From Deferribacteres bacterium (GTDB taxonomy: Bacteria; Nitrospirota; Thermodesulfovibrionia; UBA6902), in assembly GCA_013152795.1 (NCBI GenBank), contig JAADFS010000074.1, positions 1-12,785 on the forward strand: a stretch of DNA of 12,785 nucleotides. Reading direction: 5' to 3'. Shown here one piece after another: positions 1-6,144 of the stretch. A program made the position numbers and the translations under genes. Each line of letters starts with the position of its first letter. Positions within the stretch are counted from its first letter, which is position 1. Under the pieces are notes generated by a model. It was not told where the DNA came from and made no database searches. It saw only the letters and a program-made list of their open reading frames with translations.

Positions 1-678
1 TTCCTGCATCCATGTTCTTGATGAACTTGAAGATGCTCATATCAGGCCTGCCTGCCGGGCCGTATACCGTAAAGTACCTCACAACGGTTATGTCAAGGCC
101 GTACAGGTAGTGATATGCATAACACATGACCTCGGCCCCTTTCTTGGTGGCGGAGTAGGGAGCAAGGGGCGTGTCGGTCATGGAAGTCTCCCTGAAGGGC
201 ATGTCCAGTGATGCATGTCCAGTGATGCATAAAGGCTTGAGGTGGAGGCGAGGATGAGTTTTTTCACCCTGTAATCCTTTGAACACTCAAGGAGATTCAG
301 GGTCCCTTTTACATTTGTGTCGAGATACACCCAGGGGTCCTCCACGGATGCCCTTACACCCGCTCTTGCAGCAAGGTTTATAACCGCATCAGTCCTGTTT
401 TCCTCAAATATCTTCTTCAGCTTTTTATAATTACCGATATCAACCTTGTGGAAACTGAAATTGGAGTAGCGCTTCAGGGAGGCAAGCCTCCATCTTTTAA
501 GCGCAGGATCATAGTAGTTATTGATATTATCAAGGCCGATGACGTTTTTGTTCATCTCAAGCAGCAGTTGGGAAACCTTCCAGCCGATGAAGCCGGCACA
601 GCCCGTGACAAGGATGTTTTTACCCCTGAACCGTTTCTGAGGAGTTTTTTTATTCTTTTCTGGATTCTTTAGAGTCAT
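1..678 (-). pseudogene. UDP-glucuronate 4-epimerase-like protein, frameshifted, 3' end outside window
   Basis: This is an extended-SDR, NAD-dependent nucleotide-sugar epimerase, most like UDP-glucuronate 4-epimerases that make UDP-galacturonate for surface polysaccharides. From the ATG at 678, the reading frame shows the NAD-binding TGCAGFIG (residues 25-32), LDNINNYYD (49-57), an NLAARAG segment (101-107) and STSSLY (145-150). It then enters a 14-bp tandem duplication (201-230), reads HHWTC instead of family sequence, and stops at 178-180. Removing one 14-bp copy gives DMPFRETSMTDTPLAPYSATKKG, with the catalytic YxxxK, followed by FTVYGPAGRPDM, open to the window edge. So the gene was intact before the duplication. 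The first 20 residues are a lysine-rich extension ahead of the usual start; the ribosome binding site is weak. It is divergent from dtd. It could be a true pseudogene, a reversible slippage variant or an assembly error. Family call confident; exact substrate inferred. Confidence 0.8.
201..230. repeat. 14-bp tandem duplication (about 2.1 copies)
   Basis: The unit ATGTCCAGTGATGC occurs at 201-214 and again at 215-228, followed by AT (229-230), which begins a third copy. Fourteen is not a multiple of three, so the extra copy shifts the epimerase frame. With one copy deleted, the frame continues into conserved epimerase sequence. Confidence 0.95.
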
Positions 679-730
679 TCCGTTGCATTGCCGCCGGCAT
701 CAAAAAGCCGGAAAATTTCATTAATCCTGA

Positions 731-736
731 TATAAT
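731..736 (+). promoter_or_regulatory. candidate -10 box for dtd
   Basis: A perfect TATAAT lies 35 bp before the dtd ATG in the 93-bp divergent gap between the epimerase gene and dtd. No good -35 hexamer is found 16-18 bp upstream. On the opposite strand, TATTAT (732-737) with TTGTTT (755-760) at 17-bp spacing could weakly serve the epimerase gene. The gap also holds a small dyad, CCGGC (694-698) with GCCGG (707-711), without a T-tract. Tentative. Confidence 0.3.
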
Positions 737-771
737 ACAGTAACAAATAGCAAAAAACAAACAAGGGAAAA

Positions 772-1221
772 ATGAGAATATTGATACAGCGTGTTAAAAA
801 AGCAAAGGTAGCGGTAGAGGGGCGCGATGTCGCTGAGACGGGGAGGGGCTTGCTCCTGTTTGTGGGTGTGGGCAAGGGGGATGATGCCGGGGATGTTGAG
901 CGGATGGCCGGCAAGGTTGTGAATCTGCGCATTTTTGAGGATGAACGGGGGAAGATGAACCTTAATGTGAAACAGACCGGCGGAATGATCCTGAGCGTGC
1001 CGCAGTTTACGCTTTATGCCGATACGCGTAGAGGAAACAGGCCGGGATTCGACCGGTCCGCGCATCCCGGGATTGCAAGGGAATACTGGCGGAGGTTTAA
1101 TGATTTGCTGCGGCAGGAGGGCCTGGATGTCAGGGAGGGAGTCTTCGGCGCTCATATGGAGGTGGAGCTGGTTAATGACGGGCCTGTGACGATATGGCTG
1201 GATTCAAAGAACCCGACTTAG
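772..1221 (+). CDS. dtd: D-aminoacyl-tRNA deacylase
   Basis: This cytoplasmic proofreading enzyme hydrolyses D-amino acids (and Gly mischarged on tRNA-Ala) from tRNA, protecting translation from non-L residues. The 149 residues match the family size (about 145) and begin with the typical MRILIQRVKKAKV. The QFTL core is at 78-81, followed by YADTRRGNRPGF, and the C-terminal NDGPVT motif (135-140) contains the Gly-cisPro pair that gives chiral selectivity. One oddity: the usual SQFTL reads PQFTL here, so the residue normally Ser77 is Pro77. AAGGGA (763-768) before the ATG is a plausible ribosome binding site. The gene appears monocistronic. Its TAG stop overlaps the stop of convergent purN by 4 bp, leaving no room for a terminator between them. 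Confidence 0.93.
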   Translation: MRILIQRVKKAKVAVEGRDVAETGRGLLLFVGVGKGDDAGDVERMAGKVVNLRIFEDERGKMNLNVKQTGGMILSVPQFTLYADTRRGNRPGFDRSAHPGIAREYWRRFNDLLRQEGLDVREGVFGAHMEVELVNDGPVTIWLDSKNPT

Positions 1222-1844
1222 TCCCGTCCTCTGCCGGCGATGATCACCTTCCGGCCCTCAACGGAAATCCTTCCCTCTGCATACAGCCTGATGGCCTCGG
1301 GAAAGATTCTGTGCTCCTCCCTGAGAATCCTCTCGGATAGTGTCTCCTCTGTGTCGTCATGATAAACCGGCACGGCCGCCTGTATGATCACAGGGCCGGT
1401 GTCAACGCCCTCATCCACAAAGTGCACTGTGCAGCCCGATATCTTCACTCCGTAGTCAACGGCCTGTTTCTGGCCGTGAAGCCCCGGAAAGGACGGCAGC
1501 AGGGCAGGGTGGATGTTCATGATCCGGTTCGGATATTTCTCTATCAGGGCCTTCCCGACCACCCTCATGAAACCCGCAAGGATGACAAGCTCGACCCCTC
1601 TCTTCCCGAGCTCTCCGGCTATATGCGAGTAGTATGCATCTTTATCCGGAAAATCACGGGGCCTTATGATAAGTGCCTCTATGTTGTGTTTTGCAGCCCT
1701 TTCAAGGGCGTATGCGCCGGGATTATCCGTTATCAGGACGGCTATCCTTGCATTGAGGGCGCCTGATTCAATGCTGTCGATTATGGACTGAAAATTTGAT
1801 CCCCTCCCTGATGCGAGGACTCCCAGTGTTAAAGGTTCAGACAT
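1218..1844 (-). CDS. purN: Phosphoribosylglycinamide formyltransferase (GART)
   Basis: It transfers a formyl group from 10-formyltetrahydrofolate to GAR, giving FGAR, the third step of de novo purine synthesis in the cytoplasm. The 208 residues match the family. SGRGSN (12-17) binds phosphate. The catalytic triad is visible as Asn110 and His112 in MNIHPALLPSFPG and Asp148 in VDEGVDTGP. The ATG at 1844 is preferred over an in-frame ATG at 1871: AAGGAG sits 8 bp before it, and its product starts as the family does (MSEPLTLGVLASG). It is the last gene of the fabG-purN operon. Its start overlaps the purM stop by 8 bp, implying translational coupling with the enzyme two steps later in the same pathway. 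Confidence 0.95.
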   Translation of the reverse strand: MSEPLTLGVLASGRGSNFQSIIDSIESGALNARIAVLITDNPGAYALERAAKHNIEALIIRPRDFPDKDAYYSHIAGELGKRGVELVILAGFMRVVGKALIEKYPNRIMNIHPALLPSFPGLHGQKQAVDYGVKISGCTVHFVDEGVDTGPVIIQAAVPVYHDDTEETLSERILREEHRIFPEAIRLYAEGRISVEGRKVIIAGRGRD

Positions 1845-2871
1845 ACTCCACGCTCCTTCCGCCTCTTTCAACCCGGCCTATGACGAATGCCTTCTCGCCA
1901 AGGCGGCCGAGCTTTTTTATTATGTTCCGTGTATCGGTCTTTTTTACAGCCAGTACCAGGCCGATGCCCATATTGAATGTCCTGTACATCTCCCTCTCCG
2001 GGACAGCGCCGGTGCGCTGAATGAGACTGAAGATCCCGTGAACCGGCCATGAGCCCTTTTCGATAACAAATTTCAGTTCCGCCTTCGGGGGCAGGATGCG
2101 GGGGAGGTTTTCGGTCAGGCCGCCGCCGGTTATGTGGGCTATGCCCCTGACCCTGTATTGCCTGATGACTTTCAGGATGCTTTTCACATATATCTTCGTC
2201 GGCCTCAGGAGTTCTTCCCCGAGCGTGCAGCCGAGCTCTTTTATTTTCCTGCGGGGGCTGTATTTTTTTATGTCGAAAAATAATTTCCTGACGAGTGAGT
2301 ATCCGTTGCTGTGGAGCCCGCTGGAGGAAAGACCGATGAGCATGTCGCCGTTTTTGATCCCCGCGCCGTTGATAATCGCCTTCCTGTCGACTATGCCGAC
2401 CGCAAATCCTGACAGGTCGTATTCTCCCCTGCCGTAGAATCCGGGCATTTCCGCTGTCTCGCCGCCGATAAGAGAGCAGTCCGCCGCCCTGCAGCCTGCG
2501 GCTATGCCGCTGATGACAGCCGCGGCCTGCGCTGTGGAGAGCTTTCCCGAGGCAAAGTAATCAAGGAAAAACAGCGGCCTTGCCCCGCTCGTGAGTATGT
2601 CGTTTACACACATGGCCACAAGGTCTATGCCCACGGTATCGTGCCTGTTGAGCATGAAGGCGATCTTGAGCTTGGTGCCCACCCCGTCGGTGCTGCTTAC
2701 GAGGACGGGGTTTTTGTACCGGGATGTGTCCAGACGGCAGAACGCGCCGAATGAGCCGATGTCGGTCATGACATATGGCTTGAACGTGGAGCGTACAACC
2801 GGCCTGATAATGTCCACCAACCTGTTGCCCCTGCTTATGTCCACCCCGGATGCCTTATATGTCAGCGCCAT
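1837..2871 (-). CDS. purM: Phosphoribosylformylglycinamidine cyclo-ligase (AIR synthetase)
   Basis: It closes the imidazole ring of FGAM using ATP to make AIR, the fifth step of purine synthesis. The 344 residues match the usual length. Family marks in order: TYKASGVDI near the start, STDGVGTKLKIA (60-71, glycine-rich ATP site), GIDLVAMCVNDIL (81-93), GGETAEMPGFY (136-146), SSSGLHSNGYSLVR (182-195), ITGGGLTENLPR (247-258) and FNMGIGL (299-305). The protein looks intact. Its ATG lies 17 bp inside the 3' end of rnc and its own stop lies 8 bp inside purN, so it sits in a tightly overlapped series. A purM-purN pair is common; following fabF and rnc is less usual. Confidence 0.96.
   Translation of the reverse strand: MALTYKASGVDISRGNRLVDIIRPVVRSTFKPYVMTDIGSFGAFCRLDTSRYKNPVLVSSTDGVGTKLKIAFMLNRHDTVGIDLVAMCVNDILTSGARPLFFLDYFASGKLSTAQAAAVISGIAAGCRAADCSLIGGETAEMPGFYGRGEYDLSGFAVGIVDRKAIINGAGIKNGDMLIGLSSSGLHSNGYSLVRKLFFDIKKYSPRRKIKELGCTLGEELLRPTKIYVKSILKVIRQYRVRGIAHITGGGLTENLPRILPPKAELKFVIEKGSWPVHGIFSLIQRTGAVPEREMYRTFNMGIGLVLAVKKTDTRNIIKKLGRLGEKAFVIGRVERGGRSVEYV
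1853..1858 (-). promoter_or_regulatory. purN ribosome binding site inside purM
   Basis: AAGGAG on the minus strand lies 8 bp before the ATG at 1844, within the last codons of purM. The alternative ATG at 1871 has no comparable site, so this decides the purN start. Confidence 0.7.
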
Positions 2872-3577
2872 ATTCTTCCCGGATTTTTTTCAGTCCGGCC
2901 TCTGCGGCCTTTTGCGCCGCGGCTTTTTTGGTCTTGCCCCTGCCGGCGCCCCAGAATGTATCGTTTATGTATACCTTTACTTCAAATACCTTTCTGTGCT
3001 CAGGACCTTCTTCTTTATGGGTTATATATTCAGGCAGCACCCCGAACCGCGCCTGTGAGACCTCCTGCAGCCTGGTCTTGAAATCAAAGATAAAGTCCTC
3101 CTCTGCAAGCTCGTCTATTTTATCCGTCAGGTGCCTGAGGACGAAATCCCTTGCCTTTTTGTAGCCTCCGTCCAGGTAGATCGCGGCAAGAACCGCCTCA
3201 AAGGCATCCGCGAGCAGCGAGGCCTTTTCCCTGCCGCCTGTCATTTCCTCGCCCTTGCCCAGCAGAAGGTATGCCCCTATGTTCAGGTTTCTGGCTGTCT
3301 CGGCCAGTGTGGGTTCCTGGACGATATATGCCTTTATCTTTGAGAGGTCGGCCTCGGTGTAATCCGGAAATGACAGGAAAAAGTATTCGCTTATAATCAA
3401 TTCGAGAACCGCGTCACCGAGAAACTCCATGCGCTCGTTGAACGGGATGGGCTTTTTCTGGTTTTCGTGCGCATATGATTTGTGGGTAAGGGCCTCTCTT
3501 AACCGTGACTTCTTTTTGAAGGTATAACCCAGGGACTTTTCAAGAGCCGCCAAATCTTCTGAAGATAATACACGCAT
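2855..3577 (-). CDS. rnc: Ribonuclease III
   Basis: This double-strand-specific endoribonuclease processes rRNA precursors and structured mRNAs as a homodimer. The RNase III signature NERMEFLGDAV (47-57) carries Glu48, Glu51 and Asp55, and LLADAFEAV (121-129) supplies the second acidic pair, Asp124 and Glu127. A C-terminal double-stranded RNA-binding domain runs from about residue 165 (DFKTRLQEVSQ) to the end, with the lysine/alanine-rich GKTKKAAAQKAAEAGLK helix. The ATG at 3577 is chosen because GGTGGA (3582-3587) precedes it; a GTG at 3586 would add three residues but falls inside that site. It overlaps fabF by 38 bp and purM by 17 bp. The fabF-rnc neighbourhood is a common bacterial arrangement. 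The product is 240 residues, near the family norm. Confidence 0.95.
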   Translation of the reverse strand: MRVLSSEDLAALEKSLGYTFKKKSRLREALTHKSYAHENQKKPIPFNERMEFLGDAVLELIISEYFFLSFPDYTEADLSKIKAYIVQEPTLAETARNLNIGAYLLLGKGEEMTGGREKASLLADAFEAVLAAIYLDGGYKKARDFVLRHLTDKIDELAEEDFIFDFKTRLQEVSQARFGVLPEYITHKEEGPEHRKVFEVKVYINDTFWGAGRGKTKKAAAQKAAEAGLKKIREEYGADI

Positions 3578-4787
3578 TAGTTCCACCGAAACCGAATGAA
3601 TTCGACATCGCCACGTTTATGTCAAGGGGTCTTGCCTTGCCCGGGATATAATCAAGGTCGCACTCAGGGTCTGGATTTTCAAGGTTGATGGTAGGCGGTG
3701 CGATCCCGTTGAAGATGCTCTGCGCGCAAATCGCCGCTTCAACACCTCCCGAGGCACCGAGCAGGTGTCCTATCATGGACTTTGTGGAGCTTACACACAG
3801 CTTGTAGGCGTGTTCACCGAAGACCGTCCTGATCGCCGCTGTCTCCAGTTCATCCCCGTACTTCGTCGAGGTGCCGTGGGCATTGATATAGTCCACTTCT
3901 TCAGGGCGTATTCCTGCGTCCTGAAGTGCTGCGGCCATGCACTTTGCAGCGCCTTCGCCGTTGGGGGCCGGGCTTGTGATGTGGTATGCATCGGCATTCA
4001 GGCCGTAACCGATAAGTTCCGCATAGATTTTCGCCCCCCTGTCCAGGGCGCTCTCCAGCTCTTCAAGGACAAGGACACCGGAACCCTCACCCATGACAAA
4101 ACCGTCCCTGTCTCTGTCAAACGGCCTGCTTGCCTTTTCGGGCTCGTCGTTTCGTGTTGAAAGCGCTTTCATCGCCGTAAATCCTGCGATTCCCAGCGGT
4201 GTTATCACCGCCTCGGACCCGCCGCAGATCATTGCATCGGCGATTCCGTTCCGAATGAGCCTGAATGCATCGCCTATGGAATGGGTACCTGTGGCGCAGG
4301 CGGTGGCCACGGCCGAGTTGGGGCCCTTTGCCCCGAAACGGATGGAGATATGGCCTGATATAAGGTTGATTATCGTCATCGGGATAAAAAAGGGTGAGAC
4401 CCTTTTCGCGCCCTTGGTCTCTAAGACTTCAGTGTACCGCTCGATTGAAGACAGGCCGCCTATACCCGCGCCTACTATCACTCCTGTCCTGTCCGCATTG
4501 CTTTTCGTGATCTTCAGGCCCGAGTCTTCCATTGCCATTGTAGCCGCTGCAAGGCCGAAATGTATAAACCTGTCCATCTTTTTCTGTTCCTTTGTCTCGA
4601 TGAACCGGTCTATCTCAAAGTCGGGGACCTCGGCGGCTATCTGGCACGGGAGGCCCTCCGGGTCAAAATGGGTTATCCTCCTGACAGCAGAGCGGCCCTC
4701 TGTCAGCCCTTTCCATGATTTCGCCACTCCTGTGCCCAGAGGGGTTATCATGCCCGTTCCTGTTATAACTACTCTCCGTTGTTTCAT
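3540..4787 (-). CDS. fabF: 3-oxoacyl-[acyl-carrier-protein] synthase II
   Basis: This condensing enzyme elongates acyl-ACP with malonyl-ACP in type II fatty acid synthesis. The 415 residues match the family length. The active-site cysteine is Cys164 in ATACATGTHS. The two histidines are His304 (NAHGTST) and His341 (MIGHLLGASGG), with Lys336 between them, and the gating Phe400 sits in SNSFGFGGTNA. The start MKQRRVVITGTGMITPLG is typical. However, the 22 bases before the ATG are AT-rich with no clear ribosome binding site, so translation may depend on the upstream acpP, 45 bp away. Its 3' end contains the start of rnc. Confidence 0.96.
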   Translation of the reverse strand: MKQRRVVITGTGMITPLGTGVAKSWKGLTEGRSAVRRITHFDPEGLPCQIAAEVPDFEIDRFIETKEQKKMDRFIHFGLAAATMAMEDSGLKITKSNADRTGVIVGAGIGGLSSIERYTEVLETKGAKRVSPFFIPMTIINLISGHISIRFGAKGPNSAVATACATGTHSIGDAFRLIRNGIADAMICGGSEAVITPLGIAGFTAMKALSTRNDEPEKASRPFDRDRDGFVMGEGSGVLVLEELESALDRGAKIYAELIGYGLNADAYHITSPAPNGEGAAKCMAAALQDAGIRPEEVDYINAHGTSTKYGDELETAAIRTVFGEHAYKLCVSSTKSMIGHLLGASGGVEAAICAQSIFNGIAPPTINLENPDPECDLDYIPGKARPLDINVAMSNSFGFGGTNACIIFRRFGGS

Positions 4788-4832
4788 TATATTTATTATT
4801 GAGTTCAGATATAGCAGAGAAAAAGACAGGCG

Positions 4833-5069
4833 CTATTTCCCGGACTTTTCCTCTATGTATTTGACCGCATCCTGGACTTTCAATATCTTCTCCGCGTCTT
4901 CGTCCGGAATTTCTATGTTGAACGCCTCTTCAAAGGCCATGACAAGTTCCACGGTATCGAGAGAATCGGCTCCAAGGTCGTCGATGAACGATGCTTCAGC
5001 AGTCACCTTCTCGCTGTCGACACCGAGCTGTTTTGCTATTATCTCTTTTACTTTTTCTTCTACCGCCAT
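4833..5069 (-). CDS. acpP: Acyl carrier protein
   Basis: This small acidic carrier holds growing acyl chains on a 4'-phosphopantetheine arm for FabG, FabF and the other synthase enzymes. The 78 residues carry the modification motif GADSLD with Ser36 as attachment site, followed by the recognition helix TVELVMAFEEAF. A strong GGAGG (5076-5080 on the plus strand as CCTCC) lies 6 bp before the ATG. It sits between fabG and fabF, the classic gene order, with 89 bp to fabG and 45 bp to fabF. The leader has a 12-bp palindrome and a TATAAT that could allow extra expression, fitting the abundance of ACP. Confidence 0.97.
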   Translation of the reverse strand: MAVEEKVKEIIAKQLGVDSEKVTAEASFIDDLGADSLDTVELVMAFEEAFNIEIPDEDAEKILKVQDAVKYIEEKSGK

Positions 5070-5086
5070 TTGGCACCTCCAAATTG

Positions 5087-5098
5087 AAATTGCAATTT
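5087..5098. repeat. 12-bp perfect palindrome in the acpP leader
   Basis: AAATTGCAATTT is self-complementary and lies 17 bp upstream of the acpP start codon, just before its ribosome binding site. It could be a small operator or could shape the mRNA leader. A 12-bp palindrome is expected a few times by chance in a window this size, so its function is unproven. Confidence 0.3.
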
Positions 5099-5130
5099 AT
5101 TGAGCTGAATTCCAATACTACAGGGAATCA

Positions 5131-5136
5131 ATTATA
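5131..5136 (-). promoter_or_regulatory. possible internal -10 box for acpP
   Basis: On the minus strand, TATAAT preceded by TATG lies about 62 bp before the acpP start codon, in the fabG-acpP gap. No recognisable -35 is found at 16-18 bp; that position is A-rich and overlaps the end of fabG. Weak evidence. Confidence 0.22.
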
Positions 5137-5158
5137 CATAAGTTGAAAAGAATTTTTC

Positions 5159-5899
5159 TCACATGTACATGCCGCCGTTTACATGAATGACCTGTCCTGT
5201 TATATAGTCGGCTTCGCTTGAGGCAAGGAATATAACAGCGCCTGATACATCCTCGGGGGTGCCGAACTCGCCGAGGGGTATCGCCCTCTTCATCTCGTTC
5301 TTTATCTCGTCACTGAGTACATCGGTCATGGGGGTCCGTATGAATCCCGGCGCCACCACATTCGCCCGGATGCCACGGCCTGCGTATTCCCTTGCGATAG
5401 TCTTTGTAAGCCCCACCAGGCCCGCCTTCGAGGAGCCGTAGTTGGCCTGCCCGGGATTGCCCGTGAAGGCGACGACTGAAGATATGCTTATGATTTTCCC
5501 TGAACGCTGCCTCGCCATTATCCTGACGGCTTCCTTGCTGCAGAGAAACGGCCCCTTGAGATTGATATCCAGGACCGCGTCCCAGTCATCTTCCTTCATC
5601 CTGAGCAGCAGGGTGTCACGTGTAATCCCCGCATTATTGACAAGGATGTCGAGGGTGCCGAACTCCTTCATGAATGCCTCGAATGCATCCGTAACACTGT
5701 CCTGGCTCGATACATCGAGTTTTATGGCTATGCCCTTTACCCCTGATGCCGCGACTTCTTTTGCGGAGTTCTCAGCGCTTTCGAGATTTACATCGGCTAT
5801 GCCGATATTTGCGCCTTCCCCTGCCATACCCAGGGCGATGGATTTCCCTATTCCCCGGCCAGCACCCGTAATCAAAACGTTTTTCCCTTTCAGCCTCAT
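5159..5899 (-). CDS. fabG: 3-oxoacyl-[acyl-carrier-protein] reductase
   Basis: This NADPH-dependent short-chain dehydrogenase reduces 3-oxoacyl-ACP to 3-hydroxyacyl-ACP in fatty acid elongation. The 246 residues are typical. The cofactor loop TGAGRGIG is at 11-18, NNAG at 88-91, Asn113 at 113, and the catalytic Ser141, Tyr154 and Lys158 lie in SISSVVAF and YGSSKAG. The terminal VNGGMYM is characteristic of FabG. GGAGG lies 7-8 bp before the ATG. It is the first gene of the six-gene operon. The usual upstream partners plsX, fabH and fabD are absent here and must lie elsewhere if present. Other SDR enzymes share the fold, but the acpP-fabF context makes FabG the clear choice. Confidence 0.96.
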   Translation of the reverse strand: MRLKGKNVLITGAGRGIGKSIALGMAGEGANIGIADVNLESAENSAKEVAASGVKGIAIKLDVSSQDSVTDAFEAFMKEFGTLDILVNNAGITRDTLLLRMKEDDWDAVLDINLKGPFLCSKEAVRIMARQRSGKIISISSVVAFTGNPGQANYGSSKAGLVGLTKTIAREYAGRGIRANVVAPGFIRTPMTDVLSDEIKNEMKRAIPLGEFGTPEDVSGAVIFLASSEADYITGQVIHVNGGMYM

Positions 5900-5955
5900 T
5901 GCGCTGCCTCCAGATTAAGTGATTATTGTATCAGATAAATAAAGAAAATCGGAAT

Positions 5956-5984
5956 ATTATAAAATGTCGCCTTTAAATAGGCAA
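5956..5984 (-). promoter_or_regulatory. sigma70-type promoter for the fabG-purN operon
   Basis: On the minus strand, TTGCCT (-35, 5979-5984), a 17-bp spacer and a perfect TATAAT (-10, 5956-5961) lie about 57 bp before the fabG ATG. The predicted start near 5949 would give a leader of about 50 bases. An imperfect dyad, GCCTTTAAATAGGC (5969-5982), overlaps the -35 and spacer and may be an operator. Confidence 0.6.
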
Positions 5985-6029
5985 GCTTATTTTCAATGAT
6001 GCATAAACGGGCGGCAAGGTTCAGAGTTA

Positions 6030-6056
6030 AGGGTGCAGGGTGCAGTTGTCAGGGTG
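6030..6056. repeat. 27-bp dispersed intergenic repeat, copy 1
   Basis: This stretch, rich in GGGTGCAG and containing TTGTCAGGGTG, is identical over 27 bases to 11245-11271. It lies in the 245-bp gap between the ATPase gene and fabG, upstream of the fabG promoter. Partial relatives of its final GGGTGCAGAATG part occur at 7770-7781 and 12546-12557. The rest of the gap (to 6144) holds no gene that I can support. Confidence 0.8.
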
Positions 6057-6144
6057 TAAAATGGAATTCTGTTCTCCTTCCCCCTGATGGTAAGGGTCAG
6101 AGTTGTAGGCCTGCAGGCGGTATTTCAATACCACTGTAAGGCTA

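Noticed and set aside
1845..1871. Upstream ATG of purN adding nine residues
   Set aside because: No ribosome binding site, and the extra MKEAEGAWS is not family sequence; the ATG at 1844 has AAGGAG at good spacing.
2464..2471. GCCGATAA on the plus strand, resembling a sigma28 -10
   Set aside because: It lies inside purM, antisense, with no TAAA-like -35 at 11-bp spacing.
5071..5094. TGGCAC followed by TTGCA, resembling a sigma54 promoter
   Set aside because: The spacing is far too long for sigma54, and TGGCAC is the complement of the acpP ribosome binding site region.
4093..5103. Long 336-codon open frame on the plus strand opposite fabF and acpP
   Set aside because: It is antisense to two clearly real genes, has no recognisable protein features and reflects the codon pattern of fabF.
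6119..6132. GGTATT/AATACC hairpin after the ATPase gene as a terminator
   Set aside because: The loop is only two bases and no U-tract follows on the minus strand.
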